Assembly: GCA_036172665.1 (NCBI GenBank)
Contig: CM069870.1
Location: 57,226,212 to 57,290,211 of the forward strand
DNA length: 64,000 bases
Reading direction: 5' to 3'
Source of the DNA: Prosopocoilus inquinatus
Lineage: Eukaryota > Arthropoda > Insecta > Coleoptera > Lucanidae
The notes under the pieces: model-generated
What the model was told of the DNA's origin: nothing
What the model saw: the letters and a program-made list of their open reading frames with translations, nothing else
Databases searched by the model: none
Part shown: positions 1-11,117 of the stretch, piece after piece
Layout of the letters: the number at the start of each line of letters is the position of its first letter
Position numbering within the stretch: position 1 is the stretch's first letter
Position numbers and translations under genes: made by a program

Positions 1-538
1 GCATCGATTATTTCACACATAGTCGTAGCCGTTACAATTTACAGGAATAAGATTCTCAAGAGACCTGTTTATATGTATATCTTAAGCATCATGTTCTATA
101 AGGGCATCAGTTCAATAGGAGCTATAGTTTTTTATATGGTCGGAAGTGAAGAGGGAACATTTTAATTTTCTCTGCGTTTCTTGGCAATCATTTCCCATCT
201 TAGAAGCCCCGACTAGATTAACTTTAATAGCAGTTACACTTAAATATCCGGTTAAAACCGAAACGCACGGGTGTTTCATCAAAGTTATATGGGTGATTGT
301 TATTAAACATAATAATAATAATATCCCTTTATTTCAATAGGTAAAAAAAAACACAGAAACAGATATAATACTCTATACTTAAAATTCAACAAATTATATC
401 TAATGAAAATCGCAAGGCGAAGTTTGGGTAGTAGAAGAACTACATCCCCACCTTGAATAATTTTAAACAAGTAATCTGACAAAAACAAAATGCCTAACTT
501 AAGTTAATTTACAACTCGAATTTAAGATATGCATATCT

Positions 539-546
539 GTGATGAG
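539..546. repeat. hAT target-site duplication, left
   Basis: GTGATGAG directly precedes the left inverted repeat and is identical to 2616-2623. Confidence 0.9.
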
Positions 547-2615
547 TAGGCTTAGGATAATTATGCGTTTGCATAATTGCATATGCAAATGCATATTTGG
601 AACATTTTTATACATAAATGCATATTTTAACTTTTTAGGGCATTAATGCATAATTTCCTGCATTTTTTTGTTTTAATTGCAAATTTGCGATTATTTCTTA
701 TTGCCAAGTGCAAACTGACATTTTATAACAGACAATCTGAACAACCAGTGTTTCAAAATCAGAATACTTGGAAATAATAAGAGGATTAACAGTGTATGAA
801 AACCGCCATTGTTTACTGCGACCGCACATTATCCCACGAATTTCTAAGTTTTTTGTCCGCGTTAATAGTACTCGTACAGACCATGGTATGGGGTAGCTCT
901 CTTTCTAATTTTACCAGGAAATTCTGCAGAAAATTTCATCAACCTTCAGTAGTTGTATGCTGATTGCAATAGGATTAACATCTCTCAAGATGCCAAAAGA
1001 AAAAAAGTGTGTAAGTGCAATTTTAAACCAGTTTGTGAAGGACTACGATGATTTTATAACGGATGGACGTCTGTTATTTTGTAAATACTGCGAGGTTCAT
1101 GTTACGGCAACCAAAAAGTTTCAAGTCACGCAGCATCTTCAAACCGGAAAGCATGCAAGTAATAAAAATCGCAAAAGGGGAAATAACGAACGGCAAGTGT
1201 TAATTTCTAATTTACCGACGCCTGGACCTAAACGTTCAGAATTCAATGCAGAACTTTGTAAGGCTTTTATTTGCGCAGACATCCCATTAGATAAGTTAAA
1301 AATGAAGTTCTTTGCCATTTTTTGGAAAAGTATACAAAGCAAAATATTCCAGATGAATCGACATTAAGAAAAAATTATGTTTCTGAATTGTATACATTAA
1401 CATTGGATAAATTAAGAGCAAAAGTAAAGGATCATTCTATTTGGGTGTCGTTGGATGAAACAACCGATGAAGAACAAAGATGCATAGGAAATTTTGTGTT
1501 TGGTATATTAGGTAAATCATTCAACAGTCGCTGCTTTTTTCAACGACTCTTTAAGTTTATTGTGGCCGTCTGGAATTTTATATGAAAAAGTGCTCGCGGT
1601 TTGTAGTGATGCTGCACCATATATGTGCAAAACAATGCGGGGACTGCAGGTTTTATACCCAAACATGATACATGTGACCTGTTTAGCACATGGCTTACAT
1701 CGAGTAGCTGATTTAGTTCGTAATCTTTATTCAAATGTTAATGTGCTAATATCATCTGTGAAAAATATTTTCCTTAAGGCACCAAGTCGTATTCAGAAGT
1801 TTCGGGAAATTTCGGGTGACATTCCACTTCCACCTGCGCCAATCATTACAAGATGGGGAAGTTGGATCGACGCTGCTGTGTATTACGCTGAAAATTTTGA
1901 AATTGTGAAGAAAATTGTTGATGAATTCGACTCTGAGGAAGCACAGTGCATCGAAGAAGCACAGAGTATTCTGAGAAAAAAAGGTATTCGAGAAGATTTA
2001 ATTTTTATTCGAGCTAATCTGGCATGCATTTCGACTGCAATCTCCAAGCTAGAAGCTAAGGGTCTATCTTTACAAGAAAGCATTCAAATAGTAGAACATG
2101 TAGTTAACGGTTTAGCAAAACTCAAGAAAAATGTTTTTATCAATAAATTAAACGAAGTGCTGTCAAAGAATACGGGCTATCAGCAACTGAAGAATATAAG
2201 TGAAGTGTTGCAAAATGAATCGACCCTTAATGAAAAAAACGAACATTTAAGTGTCAATGACGTTGTAAAATACGAATTTGTACCAATAGTGTCCTGCGAT
2301 GTCGAGAGAGTGTTTTCTCAGTACAAAAATATTCTCGACGACAATAGGCGCAAATTTACTTTTGAGAATTTGTTACACCATGTTGTAGTTAAATGTAATT
2401 ATAATTTGTTTCTATAATAACGACTAAATAAATAATTTAGAATAAAAAGAAAAGTTTTTTTTTTTTGTAGCAAAATAATGTGGTAACATAAAAAATATTA
2501 TTTATTCTATAAAAGTTAATTTTTAATGCATATTTAAGTGCATATTTTTGATGATTTTAGTGCACATGTGCATGCATATTTTGAAGTTTTTTAATGCATA
2601 ATTATCCTAAGCTTA
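547..2615 (+). mobile_element. hAT-superfamily DNA transposon, nearly full length
   Basis: The ends are a 20-bp inverted repeat (TAGGCTTAGGATAATTATGC and its partner) with one mismatch. They are flanked by a perfect 8-bp duplication, GTGATGAG, at 539-546 and 2616-2623, which is the hAT hallmark. Both subterminal regions are dense in TGCATA-type hexamers, plausible transposase-binding repeats. The interior encodes a broken transposase. The element sits in the 3' part of a minus-strand LINE. A deletion derivative with the same ends lies at 33301-34049. Confidence 0.93.
990..2417 (+). pseudogene. hAT transposase with BED-type finger, frameshifted
   Basis: From MPKEKK at 990 the first frame has a BED-type zinc finger (CKYC, then HLQTGKH). 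Near 1320 a shift moves the reading into a frame with VSLDETTD, the first catalytic Asp region. A deletion just after GILG and another shift near 1515 lead to the third frame. That frame has VCSDAAPYM (second Asp region), CLAHGLHR (the hAT CxxH motif) and the C-terminal dimerisation block IVSCDVERVFSQYK..LDDNRRKF. Order and motifs fit a hAT transposase of the BED-finger type common in insects. At least two frame breaks and a missing segment after GILG make it non-autonomous as sequenced. Confidence 0.85.
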
Positions 2616-2623
2616 GTGATGAG
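2616..2623. repeat. hAT target-site duplication, right
   Basis: GTGATGAG directly follows the right inverted repeat. The perfect match implies a fairly recent insertion or chance preservation. Confidence 0.9.
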
Positions 2624-2689
2624 TGTAGGTATATACGTATATACATATATCAAAACAATTTTCAGAGCAGATGAACAGACATTGAAACG

Positions 2690-3850
2690 TTTTGCTATTG
2701 AATTGAAAAAAGATATTTACGTAAAGCTTTTTTAAAACAAGGCACAGATAGAGACTTCATTAAGGCTGGTAAATTATTATATAATTTTGGTAGGTTGAAG
2801 GAAAATGACCGTTCAAATAAAGCGGTGGAGTCTTGTGGAGGTGTTCTAAGCCCTTTACATCTTAATTTCTAATCTTATTATGCACATTAGTACGGAAGGA
2901 CATTTTGCGAAATAAATAGGCAGGCGTTTTATATAAAATAATGGAATGATACCTACAAAGTGTGTGACACAAATAACGATTATACATGTTTAACCAAGGA
3001 CATAAGGCAAAAGTATGTGAAATGTGCTCGTACTTACGAATACCAAAAATGAATTTTAGACAGGCATTCTGCACTCTTTGAATACGTTTAGGATCATAAA
3101 CATCAATGCAAGGACCTTACACATAACGGCAATGTGAAAAATGCGACAATACTAAAGAATTACACAATTGTATTTTTGCATCTTTTCCCAAATACGAGCG
3201 ATGAGGATACAAGAGTTTCAGAGTACTATACGCGCGTTGCAAATAGATGGATACCTGATCTTTAAATCTAAATGTATTATCAAGAAATAGCCCTAAATTT
3301 TTCACACAATCCTTTATCGGAATAGTTACACCATTATTAATACGCAAACTAAAATTATTTCTTAATAACTGCACTTCAGATTTTTTCCAAATAATATAAC
3401 AACAGATTTCAAAGGATTAATAGTTAAGCAAAGATCTAAACAAACATTTGTGATGACATTTAAATCATAAAATTGAAGGTAGGCTTTTTTCTTGTTAATT
3501 TTACATTGTTTGGAGAAGTTTCTCAATGTTTTATAATACTCCCAATGAGTTACATTTTTAGTCTTTTTATACTTAGTTTTAGCTTTGTCTCTGATTGACA
3601 TTAATAATTTAACATTGTCCGTTATCCAAGGAGCATATGGCTTACGCAAAAGTACGGATTTCACAGGCGCATGTAAGTCAAAGAGCATAATAAGATTAGA
3701 AGTAAAAATTTCGACTTTCTTATCAATATTTGACTCGAGGAAAATAGCATCTAGAGGTAAACAAAGTAGGTATTGTAAGAAGTTAGTACAATTAAAATTT
3801 TTTAAATCACCATAAGTATAAAATTTAAGTTTTAATTTAGGTTCAATCAA
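2690..3850 (-). pseudogene. LINE linker plus RT C-terminal remnant, RT core deleted
   Basis: Frame 3850-3362 gives the linker (HAPVKSVLLRKPYAPWITDN, then a basic KAKTKYKKTK stretch). It passes abruptly into DLNVITNVCLDLCLTINPLK, which in intact elements follows the RT catalytic YADD motif. The central RT is therefore deleted. Two further frames (3374-3117 and 3074-2862) carry the RT thumb region, including KNLGLFLD and YLGKDAKIQLCNSLVLSH. Beyond 2862 the minus strand still reads FNLPKLYNNLPALMKSLSVP in pieces, the usual LINE C-terminus. It cannot encode an active RT. Confidence 0.75.
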
Positions 3851-3857
3851 GTGAATA

Positions 3858-4487
3858 TCACAAAAAAACTACATCATGATCTGCTATTTCCAAATTACGT
3901 ACTCCAAATGTTTTAATAGATACAATATCACTAACTATGATTAAATCGAAAAGTGACATAGACTTATCCGTAATTCTAGTTGGTCGATCAATAATTTGAT
4001 GAAAACCCATGGAATCAAGAGTATCACATAAATAAGTAGCAGGAGAAGAATCCATTTTCAATAAATCAATATTTAAATCACCCAAGCAGAAAATATATTT
4101 TGTTATTGGTAAATGAGATGACAAAGATATTTCAAGCTCATCAACAAATTGTCTGTGGAATATATTTGGTGGTTTGTACACTACCCCGAATATATAAATA
4201 TCTTGATGAAAATTAATTCTTAGCCAAAGTTGTTCAATGCTGTCTGAAGACGCTATTATTTTATATCTTAAATTATATTTAATATAAAAACCAACGCCGC
4301 CACCTCTGCCATCCCTACCTTTGCGTATAAAAATGTAATCATGGATTTTTACTGTCTCGGTAGCAATTTGTGACGTTAATCAAGTTTCAGTAACTGCAAC
4401 TATAGCATACTCAAACTGCATAATATGATTTCTAAATTCATTGAAATTACATACAAGTGAACGAACGTTAATGTGAGCAACTTTCAT
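3858..4487 (-). pseudogene. LINE endonuclease domain (EEP fold), broken
   Basis: Starting at the ATG of 4487, the translation opens MKVAHINVRSL, a typical start of a LINE apurinic-like endonuclease. It continues through a TET(W)LTS block, an RKGRDGRGGGVGFYIK block, and GDLNIDLLK (conserved GD.N motif), ending in an IADHDVVFL block (conserved DH). The tryptophan codon after VAVTET is TGA (plus 4380-4382), so one premature stop interrupts the domain. The domain nicks target DNA for target-primed reverse transcription. This copy is a relic, and its frame ends at 3858 before the linker. Confidence 0.8.
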
Positions 4488-4692
4488 AACAATTAACTGA
4501 CAAATTTCATTTTTTTTACAAAAGAAAAAAGAAAGTTTAAATAATAAAGCAGCACACGAAACTGTTACTTAAACTAAATTTAATAATAACGTGAATAAAA
4601 ATTATTCAGCAAACAAAACAAAATTCACAGAAAACAAATATAATAGCGATTTGAACTTTTTATTCTGAGGAAGATATGCCAAGCCATTCTAG

Positions 4693-5083
4693 CCAGCATA
4701 TTATTTACAATTACTAATTTTACTCTCCCATCTTTTATGTGTTCTGATTTATTTAACATTATATTTGTTACATTCATACATATTTATAATATTTTTGGTG
4801 TTAATGGTGCTGCACTTGGCGTGTCGCATTTTTTATCGAAAGCAACCTGGAGATTATGCCTTTCAATTAAACTTCATATCGGCTTATATCTCTTGCTATG
4901 TACTTTATTACAATTGTAGTAAATGCAGAAACTATAATGTGTTTCGATAGAAAGTACAGAATTTGTTTATTAGAAACACTAAAGTGTTCAAAATCGATAT
5001 ACTTTGATACTCACGTTAATGATGATAATCATCACCAGATTGTAATACGCGCACGTGAATCCAAACTTACGGAACACTCTTAA
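4693..5083 (+). pseudogene. Relic third copy of the seven-helix receptor family
   Basis: The frame through 4693-4919 reads IIFLVLMVLHLACRIFYRK and then FQLNFISAYISCYVLYY. This aligns with helix 5 to helix 6 of the two intact receptors (VVNVACRIAYWRN and RLNLVTVYVSSWILSW in one of them). Another frame, 4898-5083, reads IMCFDRKYRICLLETLKC, matching the end of helix 7 and start of the tail (ACFDIKFKTYLLQVVTC). The stretch between helix 6 and the end of helix 7 is deleted, and everything before helix 5 is missing. It reads on the plus strand, tail to tail with the 6406-7299 gene. The minus-strand LINE ends just upstream and may have removed the 5' half. Confidence 0.7.
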
Positions 5084-6242
5084 TAATGGACCACTTAAAG
5101 TGATTTGTATGTTTTGAGTCAATTTTTTTATTTATTTTACATCACAACAAAACAACAATAAAACCTCTCTTTTAGGCATTTCCTTAAAAGCGGTCACTTC
5201 CAAAATCGGTCATTTTTTAAATTCAAAAACCAATTCTATGAAAGTACACATAAATATATGATCCTTCTAATAGTGGCAGGTCACTTCCAAGAAATTTTTC
5301 TTGGAAAAATGCCTGTAAATTTATCATTACATGCCATAAATTTTCGATTACATAGCATTTACCTTCTAATACCAATGGTCATTAAAGGGATTTTCCATGT
5401 AAACCGTTATTAGAATTCAGAACTCTAAAAAGCATATTTAAAGTTTCGCAATACTAATTTCGTGTATGTTCATTTGTGCTACCACGTATACACTCTATTT
5501 CATTTAAGCTGTCACAGCAGATATCTCGGCTATTGTTAAAGATACTACAAAATGTTATAGAAGGAAAGTTGTTATACATTTAGTTTTCTATTACTTGCCT
5601 TAGTTGGCACAACAATTATGGATCAGCAAAGAAGAAAGAATAGCTGTTAGATTCAAACAAAAGAAAGAGAAAGTTTGGACTCATGCAGAAAATTTATTTT
5701 TCTTATTAAATTAACTAACTGACTGCGAATATTTCGTACACACTTTGAAGCTTACCAGATTATATTCAGATAACATGTTCTTCAAGTTTTGCTAGTCTCA
5801 AATATTCATAAAAATTTGCCTATTAATTGAGAAGCTATTTTTGTATTGCTTGCAAATTTCCTTACAATAAAGAAAAAAAAACTGAATTGGTCTGCAACTT
5901 TACTTCAAGATTAATACGAAAATTGATTGGTGTTGGTAATAATTCGCCTGGTTACATTATGCAATAATTTCTGCAAATACTTAGCAGTAGTTAAAAATAG
6001 AAAAGTATCACATTAATCACAGCACGTCATAATTTTCCTAGAAGTTTGTAAATTAATACATCCAACGCCCCCAGATGAAACAGTTGTAAAGTTCCTATCG
6101 AACATATTACCTATCGAGAGTTCTGAAGAAGAATTAGTTTCCTTGAAAAACTATGAACGAAGTAAATAATTCCATTGAACAAATAAATGTTCAATTATAA
6201 AACTATTGATTGCCTTGCTAATCTAAAATACTTTTCTTTCTA
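5084..6242. other. Unassigned intergenic DNA
   Basis: AT-rich, no supported gene. Between 5090 and 5400 there are several similar short blocks around GGTCACTT and TGGTCATT, perhaps the end of an old DNA transposon. A basic stretch near 5625-5700 (KKRIAVRFKQKKEK in one frame) is too short to assign. Confidence 0.4.
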
Positions 6243-6248
6243 TTTATT
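6243..6248 (-). terminator. Candidate poly(A) signal of the minus-strand receptor
   Basis: AATAAA on the minus strand, about 160 nt after the stop codon of the 6406-7299 gene. It is plausible by position only. Confidence 0.35.
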
Positions 6249-6405
6249 AATTGGATTAGTTTTACTTGATGTTTGTGGATTATTGAGTAAAGAAATTCAT
6301 GTACAAATATAATTTTACTTTTCCCTAAACTAAAAGAAGTTTTCTTCAAAATTAAATGTACGTTAATATTTGATATTTTGGTGGAGTAAAGTAAATTACG
6401 GAACT

Positions 6406-7299
6406 TTAAATACCAGATGTTATTAGTTGTTGTAAATCGTGTGACACTGCAAAGTCTTGATCTGCTTGAATATCAAAGGCGTCTTCCTCTACAGGACTGT
6501 CATAAACGTACTTCTTGCACCCGATGGACTGAAGTAAATGAGTTCTAAATGCCTTATCCAAAGAAGACAGTGCAAAAATATTAAATATTCCGTAACTAAA
6601 ACCCAAAGCAGCACAAATCTCTGAAATGGTTTGCAAAGTTGGATCATAGGTTTCTGAGAAGATCCAAAGAATCACACACACCCAACTTAATATCCATGAT
6701 GATACGTACACCGTGACTAAGTTGAGTCGTAATGGACAAATGTCAACATTTCTCCAATACGCTATGCGACAAGCTACATTAACCACAGTCAGTAAAGCGA
6801 AACTGAAAATTGTTACATATAAAGATGCAGGTGACCAATTATCAAAAACGTAAACCATAACAAATATGGTGCAAAATTTCACAGTGATAATCCAAGTTCC
6901 CATAACGAAGTACAAATAGGTCTTGGGTTTCACGCAGAAATTAAACGAAAACAAAATCAACATCAGGGTATTCCCTGATTGCAACGTGGTTTCTATATCG
7001 TAGGTAATGAAGTAAATCTCTTCCGTAAACACGTAGTGTAAGGGCAGCAACATGTTGGCAGGCGAAGTTACGATGTATAGTACGTCCATGGCAATTATGT
7101 TGAGAAGAAACAGGTAGGTTGGTGTCCTCATCGATTTATTTTTCGCTATAGTGAAAATGACCAGGCCGTGAGCACATAAAGAGACGAAGCTAATCGCTGC
7201 GTATGCTATTTCGTGAAGAGAAACTGTCCATGAACTGTGTGAGTATTCGTAGTCTGAATCGAAGAGGACTGAAATGTTTGAAATCAAATCATAATCCAT
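6406..7299 (-). CDS. Atypical rhodopsin-like seven-helix receptor A (297 aa)
   Basis: The start MDYDLISN at 7299 is chosen because its paralogue starts identically and a splice acceptor (TTTTGTTTCAG) lies 3 nt upstream. There are seven hydrophobic segments near residues 31-51, 62-84, 100-120, 129-151, 159-182, 193-215 and 224-246, with a possible N-glycosylation site NIS at 8-10. Class A hallmarks are KSMRTPTYLFLLN leading into helix 2 and Asp72 (position 2.50). Helix 7 has FNIFAL in place of NPxxY, followed by an FRTHLL helix 8. DRY after helix 3 is absent (FNFCVKPKTY), and helix 6 lacks the CWxP proline (SWVCVI). It is probably a plasma-membrane receptor, with ligand and G protein unknown. 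The tail is acidic, with an ADQDF motif shared with receptor B. I cannot name an orthologue. Confidence 0.8.
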   Translation of the reverse strand: MDYDLISNISVLFDSDYEYSHSSWTVSLHEIAYAAISFVSLCAHGLVIFTIAKNKSMRTPTYLFLLNIIAMDVLYIVTSPANMLLPLHYVFTEEIYFITYDIETTLQSGNTLMLILFSFNFCVKPKTYLYFVMGTWIITVKFCTIFVMVYVFDNWSPASLYVTIFSFALLTVVNVACRIAYWRNVDICPLRLNLVTVYVSSWILSWVCVILWIFSETYDPTLQTISEICAALGFSYGIFNIFALSSLDKAFRTHLLQSIGCKKYVYDSPVEEDAFDIQADQDFAVSHDLQQLITSGI

Positions 7300-7302
7300 T
7301 TT

Positions 7303-7636
7303 CTGAAACAAAATGGAACTTTTGAAAGTATTTTGGATAATTTCAAAAATTAAGGAGAAAACATTGTTCGATTTACTTTTTTGTATACTAGATGAGATGT
7401 CAAAAGAAAATTTGAAGACTGTGCCGCAACAAGGGGATAAGTCGAAGTGCCTTCAAACTGGGATATCACCGGTTTATAAACTAATCTAAAAAACTCTAAA
7501 ACTAAACTAAGTATAATCGGTATTGCTTGATCGTTTGGTGCAACAACGGGAGAATTTTTGTATAATTTGTTGAATTGACTGCTTGGACTTATCCCAGTTC
7601 ACTTATTTTTAATAGTAAATGTTTCTTTTAACTTAC
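7303..7636 (-). other. Candidate 5'-UTR intron of receptor A
   Basis: On the minus strand TTTTAG|GTAAGT gives a consensus donor at 7636 and TTTTGTTTCAG an acceptor at 7303. The intron would end 3 nt before the start codon, the same arrangement as in receptor B. The upstream exon sequence ends CAAAATGCTAATTTTAG. Its ATG opens an upstream ORF that would stop at the TGA inside ATGGATTATGA. This needs RNA evidence. Confidence 0.45.
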
Positions 7637-7639
7637 CTA

Positions 7640-8535
7640 AAATTAGCATTTTGAACTTTGTTGCGTCAAGGTAACGTGTGTCTCAAAAGTCTTAATAATT
7701 TACGGTGCCAAATATACCTCGAATTTTTATAGGTGTTTTAACTATCCAAAATTTAAATATTCAAATTATTCAAAAGAAAAAAAAAAACGAAAAAGTAAGG
7801 AAGATGCTTGATTTACTATATTATCTGCGCGTGAATATTTAACGTACAATATTTTGAGACATACGTTACTTACAGTAGTTATTTTGAGAGTTAATTATTG
7901 TAAGAAAATTTGGTAGACAAGAAGACCATGTTTGTTAGTTTCCACTTTTGTCGTTTAAATTTTACTGTTTCTAATCAAAGAAAATTTCTTTTAATTTATA
8001 TTTAAAATTTATTTACAGTTTTACTTACTTTTTTTTCACTCACTGTCGTGTTTAAAATACAAAAAAATAATGATTACTTATATTTTTCTATCACAGATTA
8101 ATGTTGAAACGCACCAGTCAGGAGAGAATGTTGGTGTTAAATGCTATTTTAATTTATGTAGGCCGCAGTGCATCTGGTTTGTTGAAATCAATCTCGTATA
8201 AGTGTTATATAATTAAAGAATGATAATGCACATTAAAAATATGAGTGATTTTGGAATCTTATGCCGGTTTAAAAATATAAATTTTGCACGATAGAAGATA
8301 GACTGCCGGAAAAAATATTTGTATGTTTTTACGAACATTGAAGTACCAAAGAAAAATCGTAGACATGGTACAATCAATAATAGAGAAAATAAAGGGTGAA
8401 GACAGGGAGATGCTTTATTTGCTTTGGTTTTTATATTACTACCTAGCAGGGACATAAATATTCGTACAACATAAAATGCACCATTCCTAATAGCATAATC
8501 AAATGTTTATCGGAGAAAAGAATTCAGTTTTGGGT
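7640..8535. other. Unassigned DNA between receptor A and the mariner relic
   Basis: AT-rich with several poly(A)/(T) runs. No convincing coding region. It should contain the promoter of receptor A, but no clear TATA/Inr pair stands out. Confidence 0.35.
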
Positions 8536-8537
8536 TT

Positions 8538-9665
8538 GTCCTTGCCATGGATTGGTCCGATAAAGAGAACTGTACCACTGTCATAGCGTTACATAGGTGT
8601 AAAATTAAAAAAGGAGATATTTTTAAAACGCTCCGACCACTTGGCATTAGTCGCATGCTTGTTTATTGGTGCATTAAATTGTTTGAGGAGACCGGGGACA
8701 TCTAGATCCGGACGTCCACGTACAACGACGCTCGCCATAAATGATACGATTTGAAACAGTTTCGTAGCCCTTACGCTGAATGTTCTTAAAAGTGTGCTTC
8801 GCATGTAGGAGTATCATTTAAGTTGAGCGTCATAGTACAGTTCGCATGAGCCAGAATTAGTAGGAATCCGCTCCGGAAAATTATGGCCCGTCCGATGAAC
8901 ATGATGCAGAAATCAATGAGCCTGATTATTAAAAAGAATTTGGCTTTTTGGGGCATTCAAACGCCTTACTGGACATTTGCTGACTGCATCCCTTAAAAAA
9001 AAGAGAATCGAAAAATCGAAATGGCTACTGGCAAGGTACGCAAATGACACTTACAAGAAAATTCTGTTTACCGATGAAGAAATATTCATCATGCAGGAAA
9101 AATTTAATATACAAAATGATAGAGTTTATGAACGGTTATCTGAAGAAGCTTCCGAACTGGTCTGATGAGTCGAGAAAGATCGCCATCCGACGTTATTTAT
9201 GGTATGGTGGGTTACTTCCTACGATGGCGTCTCAACTTACTTTTTTGCAAGAAAGGCGTTAAAACATCGGCCAAAGTCTACTAAGAGTCCGTTCTGGAAG
9301 ACATCGTGAAACCTTTCAACTCTACCCTCTTCCAAAATATCCCATGGGCTTTCCAGCAAGATTCTCCGCCCGAACATAAGGCCAAAACCACATAGACTTG
9401 GCTCCAACACAATTTATTCGATTTTATAAGCACAGAAGAGTGACCTTCTGGCAATCCGGATTTAAATCTTTTGGACTATAAATTATGGTCGGTTTTGTAG
9501 GACATGGTATGCCATAAAAGATATCCCAATATTGAATCTTTGAAGCCGGTTTTGATTCAATCTGTTGCCAACGTTCCAATTCACGAAGTGCATGCTGCAA
9601 TTGATGCGTGGCCGTCACGACTTAAGGCCTGTAATAAAGCCATTTCGAATGAGGGCATTATTTTT
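8538..9665 (+). pseudogene. Tc1/mariner-superfamily transposase relic (DD37D-like spacing)
   Basis: Pieces in order: an N-terminal helix-turn-helix (GDIFKTLRPLGISRMLVYWC, then IKLFEETGDI and GRPRTTT), the first catalytic block ILFTDEEIF near 9061, WAFQQDSPPEHKAKTT (second Asp) near 9340, and NPDLNLLDYKLW (third Asp region) near 9455. Counting from the Asp of QQD, 32 residues precede the Asp of NPD and 37 precede the Asp of LLD. The second count fits DD37D mariner-like enzymes. At least three in-frame stops (TAG, TGA, TAG) and several frameshifts kill it. I could not identify inverted repeats. It lies between the two receptor genes. Confidence 0.75.
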
Positions 9666-9725
9666 TTCATAGAACATGTATTAGTAAATAAACCAATAAT
9701 ATTTAGCCCAAAAACACAGTTTTAA

Positions 9726-10020
9726 TAAAAAAAAAGCGATCCTAGGGTGTCGATGTTTTATCTATAGTTTTAATATTATCGCATAAAACATGGGATCATG
9801 GGATGGTGATAAAGAAAGAGAATGGTCGACAGAAAGCTCCAAGAACCTTATGAAAGTCACAGCCGCAGATGATATCAATTATTTCAAGAAGTAAGAAGCA
9901 ATCAGAAAGAACAAAATTAAAGGTAGAAGAAGAAACAATGAAAGTGGTTTAAATTAAATTAATAAGCTAAATATATTTACTGCGTGAAGGAAGTTATTAG
10001 GGCATAGCTGGCAAGGAAGA
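9726..10020. other. Unassigned DNA
   Basis: No gene or clear repeat seen. Purine-rich, with no usable ORF. Confidence 0.3.
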
Positions 10021-10023
10021 AGT

Positions 10024-10070
10024 AGCTGTCGACGTACGTTTCGTTCTTGTTAGACCTCATCAGGATCGTA
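10024..10070 (-). ncRNA. Hammerhead-ribozyme-like motif, decayed
   Basis: On the minus strand CTGATGA (10063-10057) is followed by a 5-bp stem II with one mismatch (GGTCT/AGAAC, loop AACA) and then GAAA (10042-10039). A minimal 3-bp stem III (ACG/CGT, 2-nt loop) follows, then the cleavage-type C at 10031. All core positions are present. Stem I is weak: only its first two pairs form. The tiny stem III matches minimal hammerheads known from Penelope-like elements. It is probably an old, inactive copy. Confidence 0.4.
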
Positions 10071-11117
10071 TAACCAAGGATTAAGGTGTATAGCAATCAG
10101 GTAGACAAGGTCAACCTTCGTTACTTTTAGAAGCCAAGGATAACGTTGGCGTTAACTTTTTCTTTGATTTGAATTTTTATATTTACTGCAACGGAGGCAA
10201 CAGGATAAGGTCAAATTTTATTCGTGGAAGCTGTGTTCGAAGAAGTGGAAATATTTACGAATTTATGATCTGGGAATATTGGTGTACCCAAAAAAACAAA
10301 AGAAAAATTATATTTATACACGATACAACAATCACAACTAACAATAAAATACCTAGTGGAAATAATGACATTAATAAGGAAGAATAAAAATTTAAAATAA
10401 ATGAAAACGAATATAGACAATAAACCAAGGGCTAAGAAAACATAGTATGATGTATTAATTCGATGAGAATTAGATGCCAAGGAACCAATGAACAGAGAAG
10501 ACGCAGAACCCAATATATAATAGATCAAAGCAAGACCAATGGATGAATGGAAAGATCAAGGAGAAAGCGATATTGAAAAGTAAACGTGGACCAGCGGAAG
10601 AAACAAATAACTGACAGAGAAAATGGAGATAAGTAGTTTACCAGGCGAAAACATACAAAAATTAAAAACATATCTCTGAAGATAAAACTTCAGGACATTG
10701 AGAATTAACCCACATAAAAAAAATAACTAATAAGAATAGCTACAACTTCTCATGAAATGCATAAATTACTATCCTTGCTGAATTATTAAATTTAACTTTA
10801 ATAAATAATTCTAAAACAGGAATTCAGGAACAACTTATAAGTTCACATAATTAATTGTTACAGAAAAAGAATTAGGTAAAGGTGAATTTGAAATTATAAA
10901 AATTCTTTTGGTCATTTTTCTGCGAAAAGATTTTTTTTTTGCAATTTACTTATTTTCTGAAATTTTGAGCCAATCATGTAGTCTGTCCGCTTAATGTTTA
11001 CCGTATAAATTTTGCATTCGCACAGGATCCACAAAATCATCGATATTTTTAGTTCACATTATTTTTATCTAGGCTTGTAGTATCGCTTGAATATTATATT
11101 TATATAGTGTATATTTG
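10071..11117. other. Unassigned DNA upstream of receptor B
   Basis: No supported gene. The open frames here are short and read AT-rich, low-complexity protein. The part near 11090-11117 (TATTTATATAGTG) could hold a TATA element for receptor B. Confidence 0.35.

Larger units (their letters stand above)
308..4487 (-). mobile_element. CR1/Jockey-type LINE, internally deleted, split by a hAT insertion
   Basis: On the minus strand the element reads endonuclease, linker, RT C-terminus, then a 3' UTR that ends near 308 in a TTGAAATAAAGGGATATT-like tail with ATT repeats, as many CR1/Jockey-like LINEs do. The hAT at 547-2615 lies inside the 3' part. The LINE segments on both sides are collinear, so the hAT came later. 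The RT core is missing: at about 3450 the linker joins directly to a sequence lying just after the catalytic YxDD. Frameshifts and a TGA in the endonuclease show that it is dead. The 5' limit is unclear; I end it at the endonuclease ATG. It resembles the plus-strand LINE at 53-55.8 kb. Confidence 0.8.

Noticed and set aside
10211..10528. 105-codon minus-strand ORF
   Set aside because: Low-complexity hydrophobic translation of AT-rich DNA; no homologous pattern.
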